DNA of 64,000 bases from Micromonospora globbae (GTDB lineage Bacteria; Actinomycetota; Actinomycetes; Mycobacteriales; Micromonosporaceae), in assembly GCF_003610785.1 (NCBI RefSeq), contig NZ_RAQQ01000019.1, positions 62,001-126,000 of the forward strand, given 5' to 3'. The position numbers and the translations under genes are program-made. A model generated the notes under the pieces. It searched no databases. It was not told the origin of the DNA and saw nothing but the letters and a program-made list of their open reading frames with translations. Positions 33,656 through 43,187 of the stretch are shown piece after piece. How positions within the stretch are numbered: the first letter of the stretch is position 1; every line of letters begins with the position of its first letter.

Positions 33656-34654
33656 ATGGTTTCCCCCGAGGCCCCGGCGGTGGCCCGCGCGTCGGCCGGG
33701 CCGGCGCTGCCCGCCGGTCCCACGGACGTCACCGAGGCGTGGCTCGCCAACCGCCGGCTGTCCGCGCACACCCGCGACGCGTACCGGCGGGACATCGCCG
33801 GCTGGCTCGGCTGGTGCGCCGAGCGCGACCTGGACCCGCTGCGGGTGACGTTCCTGCACGTCAACGAGTACGCCCGCGCCCTGGAGACGACCCGCAGCCG
33901 GCACACCGGACGCCCGTTCACCCCGGCCACCGTGGCGCGCAAGCTCTCCGCCCTGTCCAGCTGGTACGACTTCCTCGCCCGGCTGCGGGCGGTCGAGGCC
34001 AACCCCGTGGCCGGCGCCGACCGTCCCCGCGTCGACCGGGACCACTCGGCCACCGTGGGACTCACACCCGAGGAGGTGGACGCGCTGCTGGCCGCGGCGG
34101 AGGCGGAGACCGGCCCGACGGCGGCGCGCAACCGGGCGGCCATCGCGCTCCTGGCCGACCTCGGGCTGCGCGTGGGCGAACTCGTCTCGCTCGACGTCAC
34201 CGACCTCGGGGCGGAGCGGGGGCACCGCAGCGTGCGCTTCGTCGGCAAGGGCGGCAAGCCGCGCCGCCGGGCGCTGACCCCCGGGACGGCGTACGCGGTC
34301 GACGCGTACCTGGCGCAACGCGCCGCCGCGGAGGGTGTGCCGGTGGGGGAGCTGACCGGGCCGCTGCTGGTCACCGCCACCGGTGGCCGCCTCGACCGGC
34401 ACGCGGTGTTCCGCCTGGTGCGCCGGTTGGCGCGGGCGGCCGGCATCCCGGCGTGGGCGCGGCTGTCCCCGCACTCGCTGCGGCACGCCTTCGCCACGAC
34501 GGCCCGCGCCGAGGGGGTGCCCCTGGAGGACGTGCAGGACGCCATGGGGCACGCCGACCCGCGCACCACGCGCCGCTACGACCGGGACCGGCACAACCTG
34601 GACCGCGACCCGGCGTACGTCATCTGGGCCGCCCGCTCCCGCCGCCGCCCCTGA
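33656..34654 (+). CDS. Tyrosine recombinase/integrase
   Basis: A 332-aa tyrosine recombinase. The N-terminal SAM-like core-binding domain (about 25-120) contains LSAHTRDAYRRDIAGWLGWC. The catalytic domain has Arg in LADLGLRVGELVSLD, Lys in FVGKGGKPR, His-x-x-Arg in SPHSLRHAFATTA, His in MGHADPRTTRRYDR and the nucleophile Tyr there. All active residues are present. It is not typical XerC/XerD in neighbourhood and has no phage genes or tRNA att site nearby. Such orphan recombinases are common in Micromonosporaceae; function unknown. ATG 33656 lacks a strong Shine-Dalgarno. Confidence 0.9.
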   Translation: MVSPEAPAVARASAGPALPAGPTDVTEAWLANRRLSAHTRDAYRRDIAGWLGWCAERDLDPLRVTFLHVNEYARALETTRSRHTGRPFTPATVARKLSALSSWYDFLARLRAVEANPVAGADRPRVDRDHSATVGLTPEEVDALLAAAEAETGPTAARNRAAIALLADLGLRVGELVSLDVTDLGAERGHRSVRFVGKGGKPRRRALTPGTAYAVDAYLAQRAAAEGVPVGELTGPLLVTATGGRLDRHAVFRLVRRLARAAGIPAWARLSPHSLRHAFATTARAEGVPLEDVQDAMGHADPRTTRRYDRDRHNLDRDPAYVIWAARSRRRP

Positions 34655-34667
34655 CCCCTGACGCCTC

Positions 34668-34747
34668 TCCCGCGATCTTGCACTTTCCGCCCCGACGAAC
34701 CGGGACGAAAACCCCGTAACGAGGGCACGAAGTGCAAGATCGCGGGA
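34668..34747. repeat. Long hairpin repeat element
   Basis: Perfect 18-bp inverted arms (34668-34685 and 34730-34747; the left arm begins TCCCGCGATCTTGCACTT) around a 44-nt middle that contains a small CGGG/CCCG pairing. It lies between convergent genes. The arm GCGATCTTGCACTT resembles dispersed intergenic repeats I associate with Micromonosporaceae genomes, which I cannot verify here. It could also terminate the recombinase transcript. Confidence 0.75.
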
Positions 34748-34776
34748 TCCCGGGCCCGGGGGCCCGGGGCCCGGGA
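34748..34776 (-). terminator. Hairpin after the VOC gene
   Basis: 10-bp stem TCCCGGGCCC/GGGCCCGGGA with a 9-nt loop, 8 bp beyond the VOC stop codon. All-GC, no T tract; it directly abuts the long hairpin repeat. Confidence 0.5.
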
Positions 34777-34783
34777 GTGGGCG

Positions 34784-35158
34784 TCAGCTCTGCGGGCGGG
34801 GGCAGATGCAGAAGGGCTGGCCGATCGGGTCGATGAGCACCACCCAGCGCCCGTCGCCGGGCTGGAACTCCGGCTTCGTGGCGCCCGCGGCCACGAACTC
34901 CTTCTCGGCGAGGGCGAGGTCGTCGACGTAGACGTCCAGGTGGTAGCGCTTGCCGCCGCCGCTGTCCGGCCAGGACGGCGGCCGGTACCCCTCGACCAGC
35001 CCGAAGCCGATGGCGGCGCCGCCGCCGCTGATCATCGCGTACTCGGGCTGGCTGTGGGTGACCTCCCAGCCGAGCACCCGGTGGTAGAAGGCGGCGTGCG
35101 CGGCGGGATCGGAACTGTCGAGGTTGACCATGGCGAGGTCGCCGGTTGTCGCTGTCAT
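34784..35158 (-). CDS. VOC-family (glyoxalase/bleomycin-resistance fold) protein
   Basis: A 124-aa VOC protein from ATG 35158 (MTATTGDLAMVNLDSSDPAA). HAAFYHRVLGWEVTHSQPEY, YHLDVYVDDLALAEKEFVAA and VVLIDPIGQPFCICPRP show the two beta-alpha-beta-beta-beta halves. Possible metal ligands are few (no clear full set), so it may bind a ligand rather than catalyse. Two 10-bp palindromes sit just upstream of the start. Physiological role unknown. Confidence 0.85.
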   Translation of the reverse strand: MTATTGDLAMVNLDSSDPAAHAAFYHRVLGWEVTHSQPEYAMISGGGAAIGFGLVEGYRPPSWPDSGGGKRYHLDVYVDDLALAEKEFVAAGATKPEFQPGDGRWVVLIDPIGQPFCICPRPQS

Positions 35159-35174
35159 GCCCGGCAGCCTGCCG

Positions 35175-35205
35175 CAGGTACCTGACATCCTGTGGCAGGT
35201 ACCTG
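35175..35205. promoter_or_regulatory. Twin palindromic operator upstream of the VOC gene
   Basis: CAGGTACCTG occurs at 35175-35184 and again at 35196-35205, both perfect 10-bp palindromes, 21 bp (two helical turns) apart. Both have a leading G. The site lies in the promoter interval of the VOC gene (start 35158) and suggests co-operative binding of a dimeric repressor. Confidence 0.65.
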
Positions 35206-35240
35206 CGGCGCTGTCATGCTGGCCGAACCTAGGCGGACGG

Positions 35241-35726
35241 TCACGGGTCGTCCGGGGTGAGCCGGCGGCTGAGCGCGGCCACACCGTCCGGGGTGCCGGC
35301 GACGACCAGCGCGTCGCCGTGCGCGATCCGGTGCCCGGGCTCCGGCGCCGTGGTCGACCGCCCGTCGGACAGCACGGCGATCACGGTGACCCCGCGTACG
35401 CCCGCCACGGCCTCGCCCACCGTGCTCCCGGCGTACGGCGAGACGGCCGTGACCTGCATGGTCGCGACGGTCAGGGACGCGGCCCGCCGCTCCAGGTCGG
35501 GCACGTGCTCGATGGTCGCGACCGGGTGGAGCAGCTCGGCGACCTCCCGCGCCTCGACGTCGGTGAGCACCAGCGACCGCTGCACGGTGTCCGGGTCGTC
35601 GGGCGCGTAGAGGACCAGCTCGCGCCGGCCGCTGCGGTGGCACACCACCCCGAGGAGGCGACCCTGCGTGGTGTGCAGGGTGTAGCTGACGCCGATGCCG
35701 GGCAGCGGAACACGTTCGATCTGCAT
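35241..35726 (-). CDS. Cation:proton antiporter regulatory subunit (TrkA_C/RCK_C)
   Basis: A 161-aa soluble protein. The second Met of ATGATG (35726) is 6 bp from AGGAGG and is chosen. The N-terminal half (IERVPLPGIGVSYTLHTTQG, GVVCHRSGRRELVLY) is typical of the antiporter-associated regulatory family; the C-terminal half (about 85-160) is a TrkA_C domain with GSTVGEAVAG, TVIAVLSDG and HGDALVVAGTPDGV. It overlaps the antiporter gene stop (ATGATG/TGA), so the two are translated together. It probably gates the antiporter by binding a nucleotide. Confidence 0.85.
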   Translation of the reverse strand: MQIERVPLPGIGVSYTLHTTQGRLLGVVCHRSGRRELVLYAPDDPDTVQRSLVLTDVEAREVAELLHPVATIEHVPDLERRAASLTVATMQVTAVSPYAGSTVGEAVAGVRGVTVIAVLSDGRSTTAPEPGHRIAHGDALVVAGTPDGVAALSRRLTPDDP

Positions 35727-37288
35727 CATCGCCTCCTGGTGGGTGGGCCGGCGGTCTGGAGCCGTCCGGCGGGCTCGGGTCGGGTGGCGGGGTCGGGGTG
35801 GCCGGACTCGCCGAACCAGTGCGCCAGCCGGCCGGCGCGGGCGACGGCCCGCAGCCGCCGCTCGGTGGCCTCCCGTACGCGCGGTGTGGTGAGCACGACG
35901 AGCTGGTCGCCGACGCGCAGCCGGGTGTGCTCGTCGGGCACGAACGTGTCCGGGCCGCGCACCACGAGGGTGGTCGCGGCCGGCGGTGGCAGCCGCAGTT
36001 CCGGCAGGTACACGCCCTGCAGCCGGGAGCCGGGCTCGACGGTGACGTGGATGAGGTCGGCGTCCATCGCGTCCAGCGGGGCGAGTTCGACCTGGAGGTC
36101 CGGCCCCACGTCGTGGTGGGTGATCCGCAGCTTGCGGGCCAGCCAGGGCAGCGCCGGCGCCTGGATGACGGTGAACACGACGACGAGCAGGAACACGATG
36201 TTGAACACCTGGTCGCTGCCGGGCGCCCCGGTGACCACCGGGATGGTGGCCAGCACGATCGGCACGGCCCCGCGCAGCCCCGCCCAGGACAGGAAGGCCT
36301 GCTCGCGCAGCGGCACCCGGAACGGGGCCAGCGACAGCAGCACCGACACGGGCCGGGCCAGCAGGAGCAGGGCGGCGCCGACCACGAGCGCGGGCACCAC
36401 GCTCGACGGCAGCTCGCTGGGCGTGACCAGCAGCCCGAGCATGACGAACAGGCCGATCTGCGCGATCCAGCCGAGCCCTTCGGCCACCGACCGGGTCGCC
36501 CGCCGGTGCGGCAGGCCCGCGTTGCCGAGCACCAGGCCGGCCAGGTAGGCGGCGAGGAAGCCGCTGGTCTGCGTCAGCCCGGCCACGGCGTACGCGAGCA
36601 CGCCGCAGGCCACGATCGCTATCGGATGCAGCCCGGAGGTGGGCAGCGTGATCCGGCGCAGCAGCCACGCCCCGGCCGCGCCGATGAGCAGCCCGATCAC
36701 CCCGCCCGCGACGAGCTGGAAGATCATCGCGACGAGCGTCGGCAGCGGCTCGACGGCCTCCAGCGTCGCGGCGCTGAACGTCAGCACCAGGATGAACGTG
36801 GGCGCGTCGTTGAGCCCGGACTCGGCCTCCACCAGGCTGGTCAGCCGCTTGGGCAGCGGCACCGACCGGAGCACGGAGAACACCGCCGCGGCGTCGGTGG
36901 ACGACACGATGGCGCCCAGCAGCAGGGCCGTCTGCCACCCGACGTCCAGCAGCAGGTGCGTCGCCGCTGCGGTCACGGCGACGCTCACCAGCACGCCGAC
37001 GGTGGCCAGCACGGTCGCGGGCGCCAGCACCGGCCGCACGTCGCTCACGGCGGTCGTGAGCCCGCCCTCCACGAGGATGACCGCCAGCGCGGCCAGGCCC
37101 AGCGCCTGGGCCAGCGCGGCGTCGTCGAAGGGCAGGCCGAGCCCGTCCTGGCCGAGCAGCAACCCCACACCGAGGTACGCCAGCAGCACGGGCATGCCCA
37201 GCCGGGTGGCGAGCCGGGCCGCGGCGACACTGACCAGGACGACGCCCGTGCCCACGGCCAGCGTCAGGTAGAGCCCGGTCAGGTCCAC
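35726..37288 (-). CDS. K+/H+ or Na+/H+ antiporter (CPA1, NhaP2-like)
   Basis: A 520-aa protein with 12-13 membrane segments (residues 1-395) and a C-terminal TrkA_C-like domain (about 400-490: GSRLQGVYLPELRLPPPAAT, LRVGDQLVVLTTPRV). The conserved core ALLLGAIVSSTDAAAVFSVL and SLVEAESGLNDAPTFILVL carry the ion-binding Asp residues of the CPA1 family. It exchanges monovalent cations for protons at the cell membrane. With the regulatory subunit downstream it forms a two-gene unit. Confidence 0.9.
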   Translation of the reverse strand: MDLTGLYLTLAVGTGVVLVSVAAARLATRLGMPVLLAYLGVGLLLGQDGLGLPFDDAALAQALGLAALAVILVEGGLTTAVSDVRPVLAPATVLATVGVLVSVAVTAAATHLLLDVGWQTALLLGAIVSSTDAAAVFSVLRSVPLPKRLTSLVEAESGLNDAPTFILVLTFSAATLEAVEPLPTLVAMIFQLVAGGVIGLLIGAAGAWLLRRITLPTSGLHPIAIVACGVLAYAVAGLTQTSGFLAAYLAGLVLGNAGLPHRRATRSVAEGLGWIAQIGLFVMLGLLVTPSELPSSVVPALVVGAALLLLARPVSVLLSLAPFRVPLREQAFLSWAGLRGAVPIVLATIPVVTGAPGSDQVFNIVFLLVVVFTVIQAPALPWLARKLRITHHDVGPDLQVELAPLDAMDADLIHVTVEPGSRLQGVYLPELRLPPPAATTLVVRGPDTFVPDEHTRLRVGDQLVVLTTPRVREATERRLRAVARAGRLAHWFGESGHPDPATRPEPAGRLQTAGPPTRRR

Positions 37289-37316
37289 CGCGGCCCCCGC
37301 CCCGCCTCCGCGCGGC

Positions 37317-38609
37317 TCACGCGAAGTAGCGCAGCCACACGTACCCCCAGGCGATCAGGGTGGTCATGACGGTGGTGACGATGCCGTAGCGGGTGAACCG
37401 CCAGAAGCTGATCGGCTCCCCGGCGCGGGCGGCGATACCGAGCACGACGATGTTGGCGCTGGCCGCCACGGCGGTGCCGTTGCCGCTGAGGTCGGCGCCC
37501 AGGGCGAAGGACCACCACAGCGCCTGCCCGGTGTGCGGGTCCGCCGTGGCCGCGATGTTCTCCACGATCGGCGCCATGGTCGCCGTGTACGGGATGTTGT
37601 CGAAGAAGGCGCCCAGCACGGCCGAGCCGAAGATGAGGCTGGTCGCGCCGGCGAACCAGCTGTCGCCGACGGCGCTGGTCGCCCACTGCCCGATCTGCTC
37701 GATGACGCCGGTCTCGCTCAGCCCGGCGACCATCACGAACAGGCCGAGGAAGAAGGTCAGCGTCGGCCACTCGACCTCCGCCAGGTACTTCGCGGTGTCG
37801 GCCCGGGTGACCAGCACCATCAGTCCGGCGCCGAGCAGGGCGATGATGGCCACGTCGACGCCGATCACGGTGTGCAGCCCGAAGGCGGCCATGACCAGGG
37901 CGAGCACGACGAGGCAGCGGGTCAGCATCGCCGGGTCGGTGATGGCGGCGCGGGCGTCCATGTCGCGTACGGCCGCGAACCGCTCCGGGTGGTACTCGAA
38001 CGACCGGCGGAACATGAACCGCGCCAGCACCAGGAACGCCAGGAACATGACCACCGTGACCGGGGCCATGTGCACCAGGAAGTCGTTGAAGCTCAGCCCC
38101 GCGCGGCTGCCGATGATGATGTTCGGCGGGTCACCGATGAGGGTCGCGGCGCCGCCGATGTTCGAGGCGAGCACCTCGGCGATCAGGTACGGGACGGCGG
38201 AGATGCCCAGCCGGCGGCACACGGCGATGGTGATCGGCGCGACCAGCATGACGGTCGTGACGTTGTCCAGGAACGGCGAGGCGATCCCCGTGATGCCCAC
38301 GAGCAGCGCCATGAGCCGGTACGGCCGCCCCTTCGACCGTTGCGCCGCCCAGATCGCGAGGAACTCGAACACACCGGTCTGCTTGACCACCCCGACGATG
38401 ATCATCATTCCGAGGAGCAGGAAGATGACGTCCCAGTCGATGCCGGAGTGGTGGGCGTAGAACACCTCCGAGCCGGGCACGAGGCCGAGCAGCGCCATGA
38501 GGCCGGCGGCCCCCAGCACGACGGCCACCCGGTTGATCTTCTCGGTGGCGATGAGCAGGAACGCCACCGAGAAGATCACGATGGCGGCGATGGCGGGCCA
38601 GGTGCTCAC
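37317..38609 (-). CDS. ArsB/NhaD-type ion permease (IT superfamily)
   Basis: A 430-aa permease with about 11-12 membrane segments. Signatures: GIDWDVIFLLLGMMIIVGVV, GIASPFLDNVTTVMLVAPIT, ASNIGGAATLIGDPPNIIIG and the late FFDNIPYTATMAPIV plus GADLSGNGTAVAASANIVVL; the paired D-N-x-(T/P) and GDPPN motifs are typical of ArsB/NhaD/CitM relatives. The ion could be Na+, arsenite or a dicarboxylate. GTG 38609 overlaps the stop of a 33-codon upstream frame with a strong ribosome-binding site. The nearby cation antiporter suggests ion homeostasis. Confidence 0.87.
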   Translation of the reverse strand: MSTWPAIAAIVIFSVAFLLIATEKINRVAVVLGAAGLMALLGLVPGSEVFYAHHSGIDWDVIFLLLGMMIIVGVVKQTGVFEFLAIWAAQRSKGRPYRLMALLVGITGIASPFLDNVTTVMLVAPITIAVCRRLGISAVPYLIAEVLASNIGGAATLIGDPPNIIIGSRAGLSFNDFLVHMAPVTVVMFLAFLVLARFMFRRSFEYHPERFAAVRDMDARAAITDPAMLTRCLVVLALVMAAFGLHTVIGVDVAIIALLGAGLMVLVTRADTAKYLAEVEWPTLTFFLGLFVMVAGLSETGVIEQIGQWATSAVGDSWFAGATSLIFGSAVLGAFFDNIPYTATMAPIVENIAATADPHTGQALWWSFALGADLSGNGTAVAASANIVVLGIAARAGEPISFWRFTRYGIVTTVMTTLIAWGYVWLRYFA

Positions 38610-38707
38610 GGGCGCCCACCCGGCGGGCCGTGCTCGGCGCCCGGACGCGCCTGGGCGGGGGCCGGCGGTCGTGCGGCCGGTACGGGCCGTTCACGTCGTG
38701 TGATCAT
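38606..38707 (-). CDS. 33-aa leader ORF coupled to the permease
   Basis: ATG 38707 follows CTGGAGG by 6 bp, the best ribosome-binding site in this leader. The frame encodes a Pro/Arg/Ala-rich 33-aa peptide (MITRRERPVPAARPPAPAQA then RPGAEHGPPGGRP) and its TGA overlaps the permease GTG (GTGA). The permease GTG has no good site of its own, so translation is probably coupled. Whether the peptide has a role is unknown; homologues are not recognised. Confidence 0.5.
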   Translation of the reverse strand: MITRRERPVPAARPPAPAQARPGAEHGPPGGRP

Positions 38708-39200
38708 CGGAGTCCTCCAGAGGGTCGGCCACCACGGGGAGCCCTCCCCGGCGGGCTCGGGACCACCGGGGAGGGCCGTCGGAGAGGTGGCGGTGTGGCG
38801 GGCCGGAAACCACCGGCCTCCTGGTGCCAAGTTCATCCGCCCGCACCGCCGTCCGACCATCGGGTCTGACACCCATTTGCCGCCGGTGCCGGCCCGCAAA
38901 TCGGGCGTCGGCGCAGGTGGCGACGCCGAGCCCGGCGGCCGTCCCGACGGGGCGTGTCATGCTGGCCGTGTCCGGTCCGCGCCCGGTCCGCGCCCGGTCC
39001 GCCGTGCGGCGGCCGGTGCGGCCGGATCCGGCCGGGGCCCCGCGGGCGGGCACCCACGAGGGTGTGGGGCCACCCCCACGGGCAAATGGGTGCGGCCACG
39101 CATTTACACCGGCACCCGCTGCCGGACAGGCTGGGCCACGGTGGCCGACCACGAGCGTGTCCGCCGGCCGCACGGGCCGGTCGGGGAGGGAGTCGATCTG
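38708..39200. other. Intergenic region between the permease leader and the histidine kinase
   Basis: A 493-bp gap between divergent genes. A strong hairpin (GCCCTCCCCGG 38741-38751 with CCGGGGAGGGC 38766-38776, 14-nt loop) lies just upstream of the leader ORF. CACCCATTTGCC (38870-38881) recurs as its complement GGCAAATGGGTG at 39081-39092, one copy toward each gene. GCCCGCAAATCGGGC (38892-38906) is a further small hairpin. No riboswitch class is recognised. Confidence 0.55.
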
Positions 39201-40154
39201 GTGTCGCTGTTCTGGCGGATCTTCCTGCTGAACGCCGCCGTGCTGGTCACCGCCACGCTGCTGCTGCTCGGCCCGGTCACCGTCTCCACACCGGTGCTGC
39301 TCACCGAGGCGATCGTCCTGGCCGTCGGCCTCGCGGCGATGCTGGTCGCCAACGCCGCGCTGCTGCGGGTCGGTCTGGCGCCGCTGCGGCGGCTGGCCCG
39401 GGCGATGACCACCATCGACCTGCTCCAGCCCGAGCCGCGCCTGGTGGCCGGCGGCCACGGCGGAACCGCCGAGCTGATCCACGCGTTCAACGCCATGATC
39501 GACCGGCTGGAGGCGGAACGCGCCGCGAGCGCCGCCGCCGCGTTGTCGGCCCAGGAGGCCGAACGCCGCCGCGTCGCCCAGGAACTGCACGACGAGGTGG
39601 GACAGACGCTCACGGCGATGTTGCTGGAACTCAAACAGGTCGCCCGGCACGCCCCGGAGCCGGTGCGGTCGCAGCTGATCCAGGTGCAGGAGACCACCCG
39701 CGACAGCCTCGACGAGATCCGCCGTATCGCCCGGCGGCTGCGCCCCGGTGTGCTGGAGGAGTTGGGCCTGGTCAGCGCGCTCAAGGCGCTCCTCACCGAG
39801 GTCACCGGGCACACCGACCTGACCGTCGAGCAGCACCTCGCCAGCGACCTGCCGGCCCTCGGCGGCGAGGCCGAGCTGGTGATCTACCGGGTCGCCCAGG
39901 AGGCGCTCACCAACACCGTCCGGCACGGCAAGGCCACCGCGGTCACGCTCTCGCTGGAGCACGGCGGGGGCACGGTGCGGCTGCGCGTCCGCGACGACGG
40001 GCGGGGGATCCGGGGCGCGCCCGAGGGCGCCGGCATCCGGGGCATGCGGGAGCGGGCCCTGCTCATAGGCGCCCACCTGAGCGTGGGGCCGGGACCGGCC
40101 GGCGGCACCGAGGTGCGGCTCACCGTGCCCGTCGAGGAGGGGGCCCGACGGTGA
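39201..40154 (+). CDS. Sensor histidine kinase (NarL-type partner, HisKA_3)
   Basis: A 317-aa kinase starting at GTG 39201. Two membrane helices (about 5-28 and 33-58) with almost no external loop, a HAMP-like segment (60-112: LAPLRRLARAMTTIDLLQ), then HisKA_3 with the phospho-acceptor His in RRRVAQELHDEVGQTLTAML and a HATPase domain with YRVAQEALTNTVRHGKAT and DDGRGI. The lack of a sensor loop suggests intramembrane or cytoplasmic sensing. It overlaps the response regulator by 4 bp. GTG starts further upstream at about 39138 remain possible. Confidence 0.9.
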   Translation: MSLFWRIFLLNAAVLVTATLLLLGPVTVSTPVLLTEAIVLAVGLAAMLVANAALLRVGLAPLRRLARAMTTIDLLQPEPRLVAGGHGGTAELIHAFNAMIDRLEAERAASAAAALSAQEAERRRVAQELHDEVGQTLTAMLLELKQVARHAPEPVRSQLIQVQETTRDSLDEIRRIARRLRPGVLEELGLVSALKALLTEVTGHTDLTVEQHLASDLPALGGEAELVIYRVAQEALTNTVRHGKATAVTLSLEHGGGTVRLRVRDDGRGIRGAPEGAGIRGMRERALLIGAHLSVGPGPAGGTEVRLTVPVEEGARR

Positions 40155-40798
40155 CCACCCGCATCCTGCTCGCCGACGACCACGCGCTGGTCCGCCGGGG
40201 CGTACGCCTCATCCTCGACAGCGAACCCGACCTCCACGTGGTGGCGGAGGCCGGTGACGGCGCGGAGGCGCTCCGCCTCGCCGCCACCGAGCAGCCCGAC
40301 CTGGTCATCCTCGACATAGCGATGCCCCGCATGACGGGCCTACAGGCCGCCCGGGAGCTGGCCCGCCAGCAGCCGGACCTGCGCATCCTGATCCTGACGA
40401 TGTACGACAACGAGCAGTACTTCTTCGAGGCGCTCAAGGCCGGCGCGAACGGGTACGTGCTCAAGTCGGTCGCCGACCGGGACCTGGTGGAGGCGTGCCG
40501 CGCCGCCATGCGGGACGAGCCGTTCCTCTACCCGGGCGCGGTGAACGCGCTGATCCGCAACTACCTGGAGCGCAGCGCGCAGGGTGACGAGCCGCCGGCC
40601 CGCGCCATAACGGAGCGGGAGGAGGAGATCCTCAAGCTGGTCGCCGAGGGGCACTCCTCCAAGGAGATCGCCCGGCTGCTGTTCATCAGCGTCAAGACCG
40701 TGGAGCGGCACCGGGCGAACCTGTTGCAGAAGCTCGGCCTGCGTGACCGGCTCGAACTCACCCGCTACGCGATCCGGGCCGGCCTCATCGAGCCGTGA
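40151..40798 (+). CDS. NarL/FixJ-family response regulator
   Basis: A 215-aa regulator. The receiver domain (1-120) has the acidic pair in LLADDHALVRRG, the phospho-acceptor Asp in LVILDIAMPRMTG, Thr in LILTMYDNEQYF and Lys in YVLKSVADRD. The C-terminal LuxR HTH (about 150-212) reads ITEREEEILKLVAEGHSSKE then VKTVERHRANLLQKLGL. It pairs with the upstream kinase (GTGA overlap). The duplicated GGCAAATGGGTG motif in the divergent promoter region could be its binding site, controlling the permease and itself; inferred. Confidence 0.93.
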   Translation: MTTRILLADDHALVRRGVRLILDSEPDLHVVAEAGDGAEALRLAATEQPDLVILDIAMPRMTGLQAARELARQQPDLRILILTMYDNEQYFFEALKAGANGYVLKSVADRDLVEACRAAMRDEPFLYPGAVNALIRNYLERSAQGDEPPARAITEREEEILKLVAEGHSSKEIARLLFISVKTVERHRANLLQKLGLRDRLELTRYAIRAGLIEP

Positions 40799-40812
40799 GC
40801 CGGGGCCGGCCC

Positions 40813-40833
40813 GGGAGACCGGCGGCCGGTCCC
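40813..40833. terminator. Hairpin between response regulator and acyl-CoA dehydrogenase genes
   Basis: GACCGG/CCGGTC 6-bp stem with a CGG loop, extended by GGG/CCC beyond a bulged A. It lies in the 64-bp convergent gap. Confidence 0.4.
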
Positions 40834-40862
40834 GCTGGTCCGCGGCCCGGCGCGGCAGGCGC

Positions 40863-42566
<1,704 letters not shown>

Positions 42567-42679
42567 GGTCTCGCTCCTGGCGCGTACGGGGGTGGTGGCC
42601 CGACGGTAGACGATGCGGCGGCGCCGGCGACAGAGGCGTTTGCCGCCCGCGGACCGGCCCGGTTCTCTACGGTCGGGGC

Positions 42680-43138
42680 GTGGGGGTGGGGCGGTCGTCG
42701 AGCCGGCCGGCCCGGCGGCGTCGTCCGATGCGTACGGGGATGGTGTTCGCCGGTGTCGGCGTCCTGCTGTGCTGCGTGGGCGTGTCCGGGCTCGGCGTGC
42801 GCAACCTCCAGGTGGTCACGCAGGCCGCCGGCCCGGTGCGGGAGACCGCGGACGAGTTCCTGCGGGAGGTGACCCTCGGCGACACCGACGACGCGTACGA
42901 CCGGCTCTGCGACGAGGCGCGCCGGAAGTGGAGCGAGGGCGGCTTCACCAGTTGGGTGCAGACCCCGCCGGAGGTGCGGGACTACAAGATCGTGGACGTG
43001 TCGGTGACCACGCGCGGCGGCCGCCCCCACGGCACGGTGACGGTCGAGCTGACCCGCGACAGCGGTCTCACCGAGCAGCGCGAACTGCCGGTGGTGCAGG
43101 AGGACGGCGACTGGCGGATCTGCGGTGACCCCTTCTGA
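42680..43138 (+). CDS. Small membrane-anchored protein, function unknown
   Basis: A 152-aa protein from GTG 42680. A basic N-terminus (RPARRRRPMRTG) precedes one hydrophobic helix (about 19-43, MVFAGVGVLLCCVGVSGLG), then an outward domain of about 100 residues with ADEFLREVTLGDTDDAYDRL, GGFTSWVQTPPEVRDYKIVD and a late Trp-Arg-Ile-Cys. The pattern fits a DUF4878/NTF2-like extracytoplasmic domain, a weak call. A Cys pair may form a disulfide (DRLCDEA and WRICGDPF). The ATG at 42728 is an alternative start. Confidence 0.65.
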   Translation: MGVGRSSSRPARRRRPMRTGMVFAGVGVLLCCVGVSGLGVRNLQVVTQAAGPVRETADEFLREVTLGDTDDAYDRLCDEARRKWSEGGFTSWVQTPPEVRDYKIVDVSVTTRGGRPHGTVTVELTRDSGLTEQRELPVVQEDGDWRICGDPF

Positions 43139-43158
43139 GCCGCGTCGGTGGACCGTCG

Positions 43159-43187
43159 CCGGCCCCGGTGGCGGGCCGCCGGGCCGG
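43159..43187. terminator. Hairpin between the membrane protein and tdk genes
   Basis: CCGGCCCCGG pairs with CCGGGCCGG with one bulged C, about 10-nt loop; it occupies the convergent gap directly beside the tdk stop. Confidence 0.4.

Noticed and set aside
38882..39110. A c-di-AMP or other riboswitch upstream of the permease
   Set aside because: Paired elements exist but no conserved riboswitch core could be recognised by eye; a covariance-model search would be needed.
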